DNA from: Methanoplanus endosymbiosus
GTDB lineage: Archaea; Halobacteriota; Methanomicrobia; Methanomicrobiales; Methanomicrobiaceae
Reading direction: 5' to 3'
Assembly (NCBI RefSeq): GCF_024662215.1
Contig: NZ_CP096115.1
Span: 2,356,001 to 2,420,000, forward strand
DNA: 64,000 nucleotides
A program made the position numbers and the translations under genes. Positions 8,681 to 15,957 of this stretch are shown in pieces (positions within the stretch are counted from its first letter, which is position 1; the number at the start of each line of letters is the position of its first letter). Below the pieces are notes generated by a model, which saw only the letters and a program-made list of their open reading frames with translations, did not search any database and was not told the DNA's origin.

Positions 8681-9960
8681 GATTCAACCAGTTTTCTGTA
8701 TATTTCTTCATTCTTTTTTAGGATGATATCCCAGGAAAAGTTTTCCTTAACGGTAGTATATCCATTTGTAATAAACTTCTCTCTAAGTTCATTATTATCA
8801 AGGATAATTTTTATCTTCCCTGCAATAGCTTCCGGATCTTTTTCCGGAACTAAAAAACCATTCCGGCCGTCTTTGATAATATCCGGAATTCCTCCGACAT
8901 TGCTCCCAATAACAGGAGTTTTACAGGCCATGGCCTCCAGGAGAACAACTCCAAGACCTTCGGTCTGCCCATTCAGGTTAACTGAAGGAAGCACAAAAAC
9001 ATCTGAGAATTTATAATATTCAATTGCTAATTCATGAGATATGAAGCCTTTAAATACAACTTTTTCTGATAATTTAAGTTTCTGCACTAATTGTTCAAGT
9101 CTTTCTTTTTCAGGCCCTATTCCTGCAATAATTATAATTATTTCTGGGAAGGCTTTGGTTAAATATATTATAGACTGGATTAAATATTCGGTACCTTTTA
9201 AGCCAATCAGCCGACCAATACTTAGTATAACTGGTTTAGAACCCTTTGGCAAATAACTTAAATCATTATACTCTGAATATTGTTGAATATTTTCCCTGTG
9301 AATCAGAATATTTTTTTTGTCATTCTGGATATTTTCTATATTGGGATCAAATTTTGTCAAATCAACGCCCATCGGAATGATTTTGCATTTGCTCTCTGCT
9401 TGGGGGCATATTGACAATAATTTTTCTTTAGTATAACTGCTGTTTGCAATTACTATATCTGAATATTTTACAATAAATCCGGCAACCTTAATCAGGAATT
9501 TTGATTTTGATATTGTATTTATATCACTTCCATGAATATTTGCAACATGCTTAACTCCAATTAATTTTTTGCATATAGCACCTGCAAGACCCTGGGGGAG
9601 AAGCCAATGGGTGTGGATAATCTGTATTTTTTTATCCTTGCATAATTTCAGGGCAGATAATACTTCAGATATTAAAAATAAAGGAACCTGTATCTTTGCG
9701 AGATGATCTGTATGAAAATTCCCTGCAATTCCGGAGCCATATGCAAGTCTCTGCAATGATGGAATGAAATATCTGAACCTGTGAATTTCAACCCCGTCAA
9801 AAAAATCAATTCTTCTGCATTTATGGCAATGGGGTGTAAGTGAATATATAGTATATTGATCTTTATCAAGCCTTTTTGGAATTTCATGCAAAAACCAGCC
9901 CATGGTTTCATTATGAACTCTGGGATAATTGCTTGAAATAATCAATATTTTAATTGTCAT
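8677..9960 (-). CDS. Family 4 glycosyltransferase
   Basis: A 427-residue GT4 enzyme. It has IQIIHTHWLLPQGLAG and NIHGSDINT in the acceptor domain, PMGVDLTKFDPN at the hinge, then ILSIGRLIGLKGTEYLIQS and EGLGVVLLEAMACKTPVIGS with the E-x7-E donor site. It is the first gene of a minus-strand transcription unit running 9960 to 4735. The ~245 bp upstream is AT-rich and probably holds divergent promoters for this unit and the ATP-grasp gene. The sugar specificity is unknown. Confidence 0.88.
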   Translation of the reverse strand: MTIKILIISSNYPRVHNETMGWFLHEIPKRLDKDQYTIYSLTPHCHKCRRIDFFDGVEIHRFRYFIPSLQRLAYGSGIAGNFHTDHLAKIQVPLFLISEVLSALKLCKDKKIQIIHTHWLLPQGLAGAICKKLIGVKHVANIHGSDINTISKSKFLIKVAGFIVKYSDIVIANSSYTKEKLLSICPQAESKCKIIPMGVDLTKFDPNIENIQNDKKNILIHRENIQQYSEYNDLSYLPKGSKPVILSIGRLIGLKGTEYLIQSIIYLTKAFPEIIIIIAGIGPEKERLEQLVQKLKLSEKVVFKGFISHELAIEYYKFSDVFVLPSVNLNGQTEGLGVVLLEAMACKTPVIGSNVGGIPDIIKDGRNGFLVPEKDPEAIAGKIKIILDNNELREKFITNGYTTVKENFSWDIILKKNEEIYRKLVES

Positions 9961-10205
9961 GTTATCTTCATAAAATATAGAATTTCTTTCTTAAATCAAA
10001 AATATGTGGTGTTATTTATGGTCTCTTTCAATTTATACTGGATTAAATGATATTTTGTATTAATCATTTTTTGGTAATTATGTACCATGGACAACATATG
10101 TGTGTATAAATGTATGCTGTGTCGATTAATGGATAGTAAATTAATATTTTTTTGAAACTGTACTACAATTAATTATCTATCTTTTAGATAATAAATAATA
10201 ACTAA

Positions 10206-11354
10206 GTGACTGCCCTGATTACATCTTCAAACAGTTTAAAGGCTCTTACAGTTATCCGGAGTTTAGGAAAAAAAGGAGTAAATGTAATGTCGGCTGAAAA
10301 AAAGAGCGGTTCCCTTGGTTCTTATTCCAAATACTCCGGGAATAATATTACTTATCCTGATCCTGCTATTAAAGAACAGGATTTTGTAAAGAAGTTAATA
10401 TCTGAATTGAAAAAAAATCATATTGATGTTTTGCTCCCAGTTCATTCGGAAGATACTTATGTAGTTACAAAATATCTCGATAAATTCCGTGAGCATACAG
10501 CTGTTCCTTTTATGGATTATAAGACCATTGATTCCGTAAATAATAAGAGTATTTTCTTAAAAAATGCGTATGATATGGGATTTCCTGTTCCGAAAACTTA
10601 TCATCCTGATGATTTAGAATCATTGAGGAAAATTTCCAAAGAGATTGATTATCCGGCTGTAATAAAACTCAGAAAATCGTCAAGCAGTATTGGTTTGTCG
10701 TATGCTAAAAGTCCTGAAGAATTAATACAAACATTTAAAGATACAATTACTAAATTTAATCTGAATAATAAGAATTATCCAATTATTCAGGAATATGTCA
10801 AAGGAGATGGCTATGGGGTATCACTTCTATTCAACCATGGTGATCTACGCGCTTTTTTTACCCATAAAAGATTAAGAGAATATCCAATTTCCGGAGGACC
10901 CAGTACCTGTCGAGTAAGCGTCAGAAACTCTGGGATGGAGAAAATTGCAGTTGATCTGCTCAAAAGCTATAACTGGCATGGTATAGCCATGGTTGAATTT
11001 AAACTAACAGAGGAGGGTAAGCCCGTTATAATGGAAGTAAATCCAAGATTCTGGGGTTCAGTAAATCAGGCAGTATTATCCGGAGTAGATTTTCCTTATC
11101 TGTTATATAGGATGTCAGTAGATGGAGATGTAAATCCAGTAATGAGTTATAAAACAGGAATTAAAACCAGAAATGCATTTATTGATATAATTGCCATCTT
11201 CCAGGAAATAAAGAGTACAAAAAATCCTGCCTTAATTAAAGAGTTTTTGACCTGCCCCTTCACTGATGATGTTTTGTCTCTGGATGATCCAATGCCTACA
11301 CTAAACTTTATCAAAATGGGCTTAAAAGAGTTATATTGTAGCAGATATCATTAG
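10206..11354 (+). CDS. ATP-grasp carboxylate-amine/thiol ligase
   Basis: A 382-residue protein starting at GTG 10206. N-terminal pre-ATP-grasp Rossmann part: ALITSSNSLKALTVIRSLG and IDVLLPVHSEDTYVV. The ATP-grasp core follows: YPAVIKLRKSSSSIGLSYA, the IIQEYVKGDGYGVSLLF lid, and KPVIMEVNPRFWGS with the metal-binding E and N. Such enzymes join a carboxylate to an amine through an acyl-phosphate. The lone plus-strand gene lies between minus-strand glycan genes and its end overlaps the convergent PHP gene by 4 nt. An attractive role is acylating a sugar amine with an amino acid, but this is inference from context. Confidence 0.75.
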   Translation: MTALITSSNSLKALTVIRSLGKKGVNVMSAEKKSGSLGSYSKYSGNNITYPDPAIKEQDFVKKLISELKKNHIDVLLPVHSEDTYVVTKYLDKFREHTAVPFMDYKTIDSVNNKSIFLKNAYDMGFPVPKTYHPDDLESLRKISKEIDYPAVIKLRKSSSSIGLSYAKSPEELIQTFKDTITKFNLNNKNYPIIQEYVKGDGYGVSLLFNHGDLRAFFTHKRLREYPISGGPSTCRVSVRNSGMEKIAVDLLKSYNWHGIAMVEFKLTEEGKPVIMEVNPRFWGSVNQAVLSGVDFPYLLYRMSVDGDVNPVMSYKTGIKTRNAFIDIIAIFQEIKSTKNPALIKEFLTCPFTDDVLSLDDPMPTLNFIKMGLKELYCSRYH

Positions 11355-12013
11355 CGCAGGCTATTCCATTTTTTGATGGCATAACTCGTTAACATAGCAG
11401 ACTTTTGAATATAATGCGGAAAACAGGTTGATTCATTGCAAATATTGATATCTTTTCCTCTGAGTAAGAGATCTTTTATATACGCTTCGTCAAATCTGAA
11501 TTCGACTGAAAATTCAGAATATAATCTGCCAATCTCAAAGGAAAAATGCGCATCTGAACCGGAAACGACTGTTTTATTCAGTTTATCAGCAAGAACCAAT
11601 GCTTTATAATTTAATTCATATGATGTACGCCCGTTAATCCCTTCGATAATGTCTACTGATTTAAGAGCTATGTCATCTGGAAATTTTTTTCTTCTATATG
11701 GATGAGGAAGTAATGCAACACCTCCCTGTCCATGGATTTCATCAACAACTTCTCCGAAAATATTGGATTTAATTTCATCGGTTAAGAATAGGCCAATCAA
11801 ATCGCCACACTCGGTTGAGATTTCAGAGCCAACTATTACCAGGATTTTATCCTGTGATATCTTCCTGCACTCAATTCCACCTTTTATGGTATCATGATCA
11901 GTTATTGCAATAACATTGAGGAAATTCTTTTCAGCTTGTTTCAAAATTTTTTCAGGGGGGAGCAATGAATCATTAGAATATTTGCTATGGATGTGCAGAT
12001 CAAATTTAATCAT
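11351..12013 (-). CDS. PHP-domain metal-dependent phosphoesterase
   Basis: A 220-residue protein. It starts MIKFDLHIHSKYSNDS (metal-binding HxH), continues with AITDHDT and GSEIST, then LLPHPYRRKK and SGSDAH, which are the four PHP metal motifs. PHP enzymes hydrolyse phosphate monoesters or diesters using two or three metal ions. Its ATG directly follows the deacetylase stop codon, so these two are one operon. In a glycan locus it could recycle a sugar or nucleotide phosphate, but no substrate can be assigned. Confidence 0.8.
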   Translation of the reverse strand: MIKFDLHIHSKYSNDSLLPPEKILKQAEKNFLNVIAITDHDTIKGGIECRKISQDKILVIVGSEISTECGDLIGLFLTDEIKSNIFGEVVDEIHGQGGVALLPHPYRRKKFPDDIALKSVDIIEGINGRTSYELNYKALVLADKLNKTVVSGSDAHFSFEIGRLYSEFSVEFRFDEAYIKDLLLRGKDINICNESTCFPHYIQKSAMLTSYAIKKWNSLR

Positions 12014-12808
12014 TTATGATTTCCTGGCAACTTTGATGCATTTTTTCCCGGAATTAAATACTGAATCAGTAACTTTTGAAATAAATAAACTTCTAATATT
12101 ATATGCCCATCTTTCAGGATGAACAGTTAAGTAAACATCTGAATCAAAATTATTTTGCAGGTATGAAATAAGATTGTCTGTGGATTTAAGCGAATCCTTA
12201 TTTCTGAATTCCTGATAAGTCCCTGATAAATTATCTCTCAATGAATTCCTGCCATTCCAGTTTCTTCCTGTATCTGAAAAGTACCTGACGTTAGATATTG
12301 ATAGATATGCATCTCCAATAACTCCATAATTCTTATAATCATACTTGTCCCAGAGATTCCGGTTATCATAAGGCGATAGGGGACTTCCGTGCATACAGAT
12401 TGTTTTGATATCGCATATCTCCCTGAAGGCATTCAGCTCTTCCTCAAATAATGTTATTGCTTTATTATAATCTCCTCTTGTTTTACTCAGGGTTTCATAA
12501 TGATATCCTACTTCATGACCAAGATTTTTAATTTTTATAATTTGATCTTTTTTGAATGTATAAGGGTATCTGAAATAATATGAAGAACGAATTCCCAGTT
12601 TGTGCTCGATATCTGCCATTTTAAGCGCACTTTTAACATTTCTGTCAACGTCATGTCTAAGAATACAGATTTTTTCGTCTGATAGTAAGTTTCTATTTTG
12701 GGAATTCTGATAATTTGTTACGTATTCAAAAAGAGTAATGATTGAATAATTCTTTTTTAAGGCCAAACATAGTTCACTATATTTTTTGAGGGTAAAATCA
12801 TGGGCCAT
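12014..12808 (-). CDS. Polysaccharide deacetylase-like (NodB/CE4-type) protein
   Basis: A 264-residue protein with the CE4-like pattern: ICILRHDVDR (catalytic/metal Asp with an adjacent His), YYFRYPYTFKKDQI, GHEVGYHYET (metal His) and ICMHGSPLSPYDNRN, ending with VYLTVHPERW. The RHDVD form is the variant found in polysaccharide-locus deacetylases. It would remove an N-acetyl group from a glycan or lipid-linked sugar. It has no signal peptide, so it probably acts in the cytoplasm before export. It abuts the PHP gene without a gap. Confidence 0.72.
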   Translation of the reverse strand: MAHDFTLKKYSELCLALKKNYSIITLFEYVTNYQNSQNRNLLSDEKICILRHDVDRNVKSALKMADIEHKLGIRSSYYFRYPYTFKKDQIIKIKNLGHEVGYHYETLSKTRGDYNKAITLFEEELNAFREICDIKTICMHGSPLSPYDNRNLWDKYDYKNYGVIGDAYLSISNVRYFSDTGRNWNGRNSLRDNLSGTYQEFRNKDSLKSTDNLISYLQNNFDSDVYLTVHPERWAYNIRSLFISKVTDSVFNSGKKCIKVARKS

Positions 12809-12861
12809 ATTTCATTCCGTATTTTAAATTAATCTGATTTAGAATTTAATTGTTGTGGAAT

Positions 12862-13815
12862 TTAGTACCATCCACCTGTTCTCTCCTGCTGCATGTCAAA
12901 AAGCATTGCAAAGAGAACAAACATCATTCCAAGCATGAATACAAGAAGCGCCAGACCACCATGAACAAAGAGTACATTATTCATAAGTATAAACTTTTCA
13001 TACAGGCTTACAAGTCCTCCAAGGAATCCAAGAATAGTAAATACAGAACCGAAGAAATAAAAGAATACCAGAGGATGAAAACTCATCAGAACATATTTAT
13101 TCTTCATCCTCCACAAAAATCCGGAGAAGAGTAGCCATGACACTTTTACAATGTAAGAACTGTATTTAATACCCGATTTTTCAAGCCCGTACCTCGCAGG
13201 ATGCGGTACATTGATCACCCTGAAACCAAAGACATTCAGTTTAATCAGAAGGTCATTGCAGTAGCCATATCTGGTATATATCTGTGAAAGTGGTATCGTC
13301 TCGAGCGCCCTCTTTGATATTGCAGTATAACCATTCTGTGGGTCCATCATCTGCCAGTATCCGGATGCAATCTTTGTCAGAAGTGTCAGTGTTGCATTCC
13401 CGGCAAACCTCCACCTGCTCATATTGGCCCTGAATTTTTCATTGATGAGCCTGTTTCCTACAGTATAATCTGCTCTCTCAGTTACGATTGGGTTTAATAA
13501 TTCCGGCAGAAATGTTGGATCCATCTGGTTGTCTCCGGCCATAACGGCAATAATGTCCATATCATCTGCAAGCGCGGCTTTATATCCGGTTATAATCGAA
13601 GCTCCCACTCCTGAATTGGTTTCGTGCCGGATGTTTAATATCCTTGAATCCTTTTGAGCACTCTCATCAATACACTCTGCTGTATTATCTGTAGAGCAGT
13701 CATCGACCACATAAATCCGGTCAACAAACTCCGGCATAGTTTCAAGCGTAGGGCCAATTAATAATTCCTCGTTGTATGCCGGAACAACAACTCCGATTTT
13801 TCTTTCTTTATACAT
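12862..13815 (-). CDS. Membrane-anchored family 2 glycosyltransferase (dolichyl-phosphate sugar synthase-like)
   Basis: A 317-residue protein. The GT-A domain covers residues 1-~225: IGVVVPAYNEELLIGPTLE, VVDDCSTDNTAE, SGVGASIITGYKAA, MAGDNQMDP (DXD-type metal site) and MDPQNGYTAISKRAL, the Q-N-G-Y-T box of DPM/DPG-synthase-like enzymes. Two C-terminal transmembrane segments follow (HPLVFFYFFGSVFTILGF and GGLALLVFMLGMMFVLFAM). It probably charges dolichyl phosphate or extends a lipid-linked glycan at the membrane. It has its own upstream spacer and looks monocistronic or first in the unit that continues to the deacetylase. Confidence 0.85.
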   Translation of the reverse strand: MYKERKIGVVVPAYNEELLIGPTLETMPEFVDRIYVVDDCSTDNTAECIDESAQKDSRILNIRHETNSGVGASIITGYKAALADDMDIIAVMAGDNQMDPTFLPELLNPIVTERADYTVGNRLINEKFRANMSRWRFAGNATLTLLTKIASGYWQMMDPQNGYTAISKRALETIPLSQIYTRYGYCNDLLIKLNVFGFRVINVPHPARYGLEKSGIKYSSYIVKVSWLLFSGFLWRMKNKYVLMSFHPLVFFYFFGSVFTILGFLGGLVSLYEKFILMNNVLFVHGGLALLVFMLGMMFVLFAMLFDMQQERTGGWY

Positions 13816-14514
13816 ATCTCTGGACTTATTTCCTTTGGTTCTGTTATATAATGTAATGATAGCGGGTTTATATATGTGTCCGTTCTGTGATTCATCATAT
13901 TTCTGAGATTTATTTTATCCTTGACTCTTATTTATTGGTTCTATGTTCTGTACTTTATTTTTGTGCTGCTGATATTAATTATAGGCCAGTTCTGACTAAG
14001 TCTAATGCCGGATATATCTTATGTAACTTTAGTGAGTATTTGTAATAATAATACCATTTTGACAATATCTCGCTTAATCAGATGCCCTCTTGCTCAATGA
14101 AACAACTTATCACCTCCTCACATAAGCAGATATTTGCGATGGGCGGGCGGGTGACTTCTTACCTTTGGCGCATCTGGTCTTTTTTTCTATATCTCTGTAT
14201 TTTGTTTATTATTTGGAAATTAAAGTCTAGATCGGTTTTTATGAAACCTGGGTTCATTTCATAATCAGGAATTTATATTTGCGATTTTGCGGTAATTCAT
14301 ATTGTCTCGCAGGAGGTATTATATATTGGTTGGCTATTGATTTACCGTAGGGATTATTTCAGCTTGCGTATGATCTGCGGGTGTCCCGCTGACTTGCCAT
14401 TTGTGGAAATATGGTTTCTTAAATTTCCTTTAGGTCGAAATATTATTTCCCAACATTTGTTTTATTATGTTGATCACGTAAATTTCGGCTCACTATTTTT
14501 TTGTTCAATGAAAT
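13816..14514. other. Long non-coding spacer upstream of the archaellum operon
   Basis: About 700 bases without a credible gene. A 60-codon open frame at 14082-14264 has no motif and no ribosome site. Bases ~14097-14160 (TGAAACA, TCACCT, GCAGATATTTGC, GGGTGACTTCTT) look like a possibly decayed copy of the structured repeat described elsewhere in this window, but the first hairpin is incomplete. The remaining sequence is AT-rich. Confidence 0.45.
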
Positions 14515-14607
14515 AAGTTTTTATGCTATGCCGTAATTAATAACTATTGATAGATATTGGAGGGATCCAATAGTCTCTCGAAATGGAATTATAATGGAGG
14601 AATAGTA
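14515..14607 (+). promoter_or_regulatory. Archaellin promoter and 5' leader with hairpin
   Basis: AAGTTTTTATGC (14515-14526) is a plausible TATA box, placing the transcript start near 14550. The leader then contains a 7-bp hairpin (TATTGGA 14555-14561, loop GGGA, TCCAATA 14566-14572) and the ribosome site GGAGG (14596-14600) before ATG 14608. A highly expressed archaellin gene with a structured leader is plausible, but transcript ends were not measured. Confidence 0.5.
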
Positions 14608-15204
14608 ATGTTAAAAATAAGAAATGATGAAGCATTTACCGGTCTTGAGGCCGCAATTGTGCTTATCGCATTCGTTGTCGTCGCCGCAGTATTCTCATAT
14701 GTAGTGCTCGGCGCCGGTTTCTTCACAACCCAGAAATCACAGGAAGTTGTGTATACGAGTGTCGATCAGGCAAGTTCAAGTATCGAGATAATGGGTGATG
14801 TGTATGGTATTTCAGAAACTACTGAAAAAGGTATAGATACCGTTCGTTTTACTGTAGGACTCACTGCTGGCGGTTCACCTGTTGATTTCTCAGATTCAAC
14901 TATGTCATTTACTACAAAGACGGAGGTCACAAGTCTTGGTAATCCCAGTAGTACAGTAAGTACAACACTGCCTACAGAAGAGGGTGATTGGAAAGTACTT
15001 ACTGTTAATAACCGTGACTCTGATAAAGATCCAAGTAGTTTGATGCTTGAAGGTAGGGAACAGTTTGTTCTTGGTATAAGGCTTCCTTCTAAAGTAACTG
15101 CAAATAATGACTTTATTCTCAGTATTCGTCCTGCTGTAGGTACTGCATATTCAATTGACAGAACTGTGCCTGAGAGGGTAAAAGCTGTTAATGCTCTTTA
15201 TTAA
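14608..15204 (+). CDS. flaB: Archaellin (major archaellum filament protein) 1
   Basis: A 198-residue pre-archaellin (ArlB family). The class III signal is MLKIRNDEAFTG, with expected FlaK/PibD cleavage after Gly-12. The hydrophobic assembly helix LEAAIVLIAFVVVAAVFSYV and the conserved GAGFFTTQKSQEVVY follow. The C-terminal beta domain is Thr/Ser-rich and ends VKAVNALY. The subunit polymerises into the archaellum filament outside the cell. GGAGG lies 7 nt upstream of ATG 14608; the longer frame from 14557 overlaps the leader hairpin and would mask the signal. The only N-x-S/T in the protein is NPS, which is not usable because of the proline. Confidence 0.95.
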   Translation: MLKIRNDEAFTGLEAAIVLIAFVVVAAVFSYVVLGAGFFTTQKSQEVVYTSVDQASSSIEIMGDVYGISETTEKGIDTVRFTVGLTAGGSPVDFSDSTMSFTTKTEVTSLGNPSSTVSTTLPTEEGDWKVLTVNNRDSDKDPSSLMLEGREQFVLGIRLPSKVTANNDFILSIRPAVGTAYSIDRTVPERVKAVNALY

Positions 15205-15215
15205 AGGTGATGTAA

Positions 15216-15860
15216 ATGATGAAAAAAATAATAAAATCAGATGAAGGTTTTACCGGTCTTGAGGCTGCAATTGTTCTGATTGCATTCGTCGTAGTCGCTG
15301 CAGTATTCTCATATGTGGTTCTCGGTGCTGGTTTCTTCACAACCCAGAAGTCACAGGAAGTTGTCTATTCCAGTGTTGATATGGCATCTTCAAGTATGGA
15401 AGTATTAGGTGATGTTTATGGAATATCTGCTGATACTTCAACGACTAATAAAAGGATAAATGCTGTTCAGTTTATTCTTGGTTTGACCGCAGGTGGTACT
15501 CCTGTAGATCTTGCGAAAACTACTCTTGTATTTCAGAATGACAGAACAATTAAAGATTTAACCAGGCTTGGTCAAATTACCAGTACTTCCACGAATGTTG
15601 TTAGTGATAAAAGTTCTATTACTGCACTTAAATGGGGTATTATTGAAATAAACAATGCAGATGGTGATGGTGGTGCATTACTCGAAAACCAGAAGCAGTT
15701 TACCATTTATGCTCACATTAGTGATGGTCATTCGTCTGAAGATGAGAGAATTGTAGCGAATGAAAATTTCAACCTTGAAATTAAACCATCTGTTGGAGCA
15801 TCATACGGAATTAAAAGGACTGCTCCGGCTGAAGTAAAAGCTGTAAATGTTCTTTATTAA
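15216..15860 (+). CDS. flaB: Archaellin 2
   Basis: A 214-residue archaellin whose leader MMKKIIKSDEGFTG and helix region match archaellin 1 exactly from FTGLEAAI through KSQEVVY, while the surface beta domain differs strongly. It lies 11 nt after archaellin 1 with AGGTGAT as ribosome site, so the two are co-transcribed. It ends VKAVNVLY. No N-x-S/T sequon is present. The near-identical helices and divergent outer domains are expected if both subunits share one filament core but expose different surfaces. Confidence 0.95.
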   Translation: MMKKIIKSDEGFTGLEAAIVLIAFVVVAAVFSYVVLGAGFFTTQKSQEVVYSSVDMASSSMEVLGDVYGISADTSTTNKRINAVQFILGLTAGGTPVDLAKTTLVFQNDRTIKDLTRLGQITSTSTNVVSDKSSITALKWGIIEINNADGDGGALLENQKQFTIYAHISDGHSSEDERIVANENFNLEIKPSVGASYGIKRTAPAEVKAVNVLY

Positions 15861-15905
15861 TCCTCTCAGGATTAATAAATAATAAATAACCAATTACTTT
15901 TTTTT
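15855..15905 (+). terminator. Hairpin plus T-run after the archaellin genes (terminator or attenuator)
   Basis: A perfect 10-bp stem (TATTAATCCT 15855-15864 with AGGATTAATA 15868-15877, 3-nt loop) overlaps the stop codon of archaellin 2. An eight-T run follows at 15898-15905. It probably ends or attenuates most archaellin transcripts before the less abundant motor genes. Confidence 0.6.
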
Positions 15906-15957
15906 AAAATTAAGTTTAATTTCTTAGTAGTTATCATTTCAATATTTAGAGGTATTT

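Noticed and set aside
813-13815. Idea that the AT-rich region after tRNA-Leu is an integrated island with tRNA-derived att sites
   Set aside because: No second copy of the tRNA 3' end and no integrase were seen in the window; high AT content and IS elements alone do not prove integration.
14082-14264. 60-codon open frame upstream of the archaellins
   Set aside because: No motif, no ribosome site and odd composition; part of it overlaps a possible decayed structured repeat.
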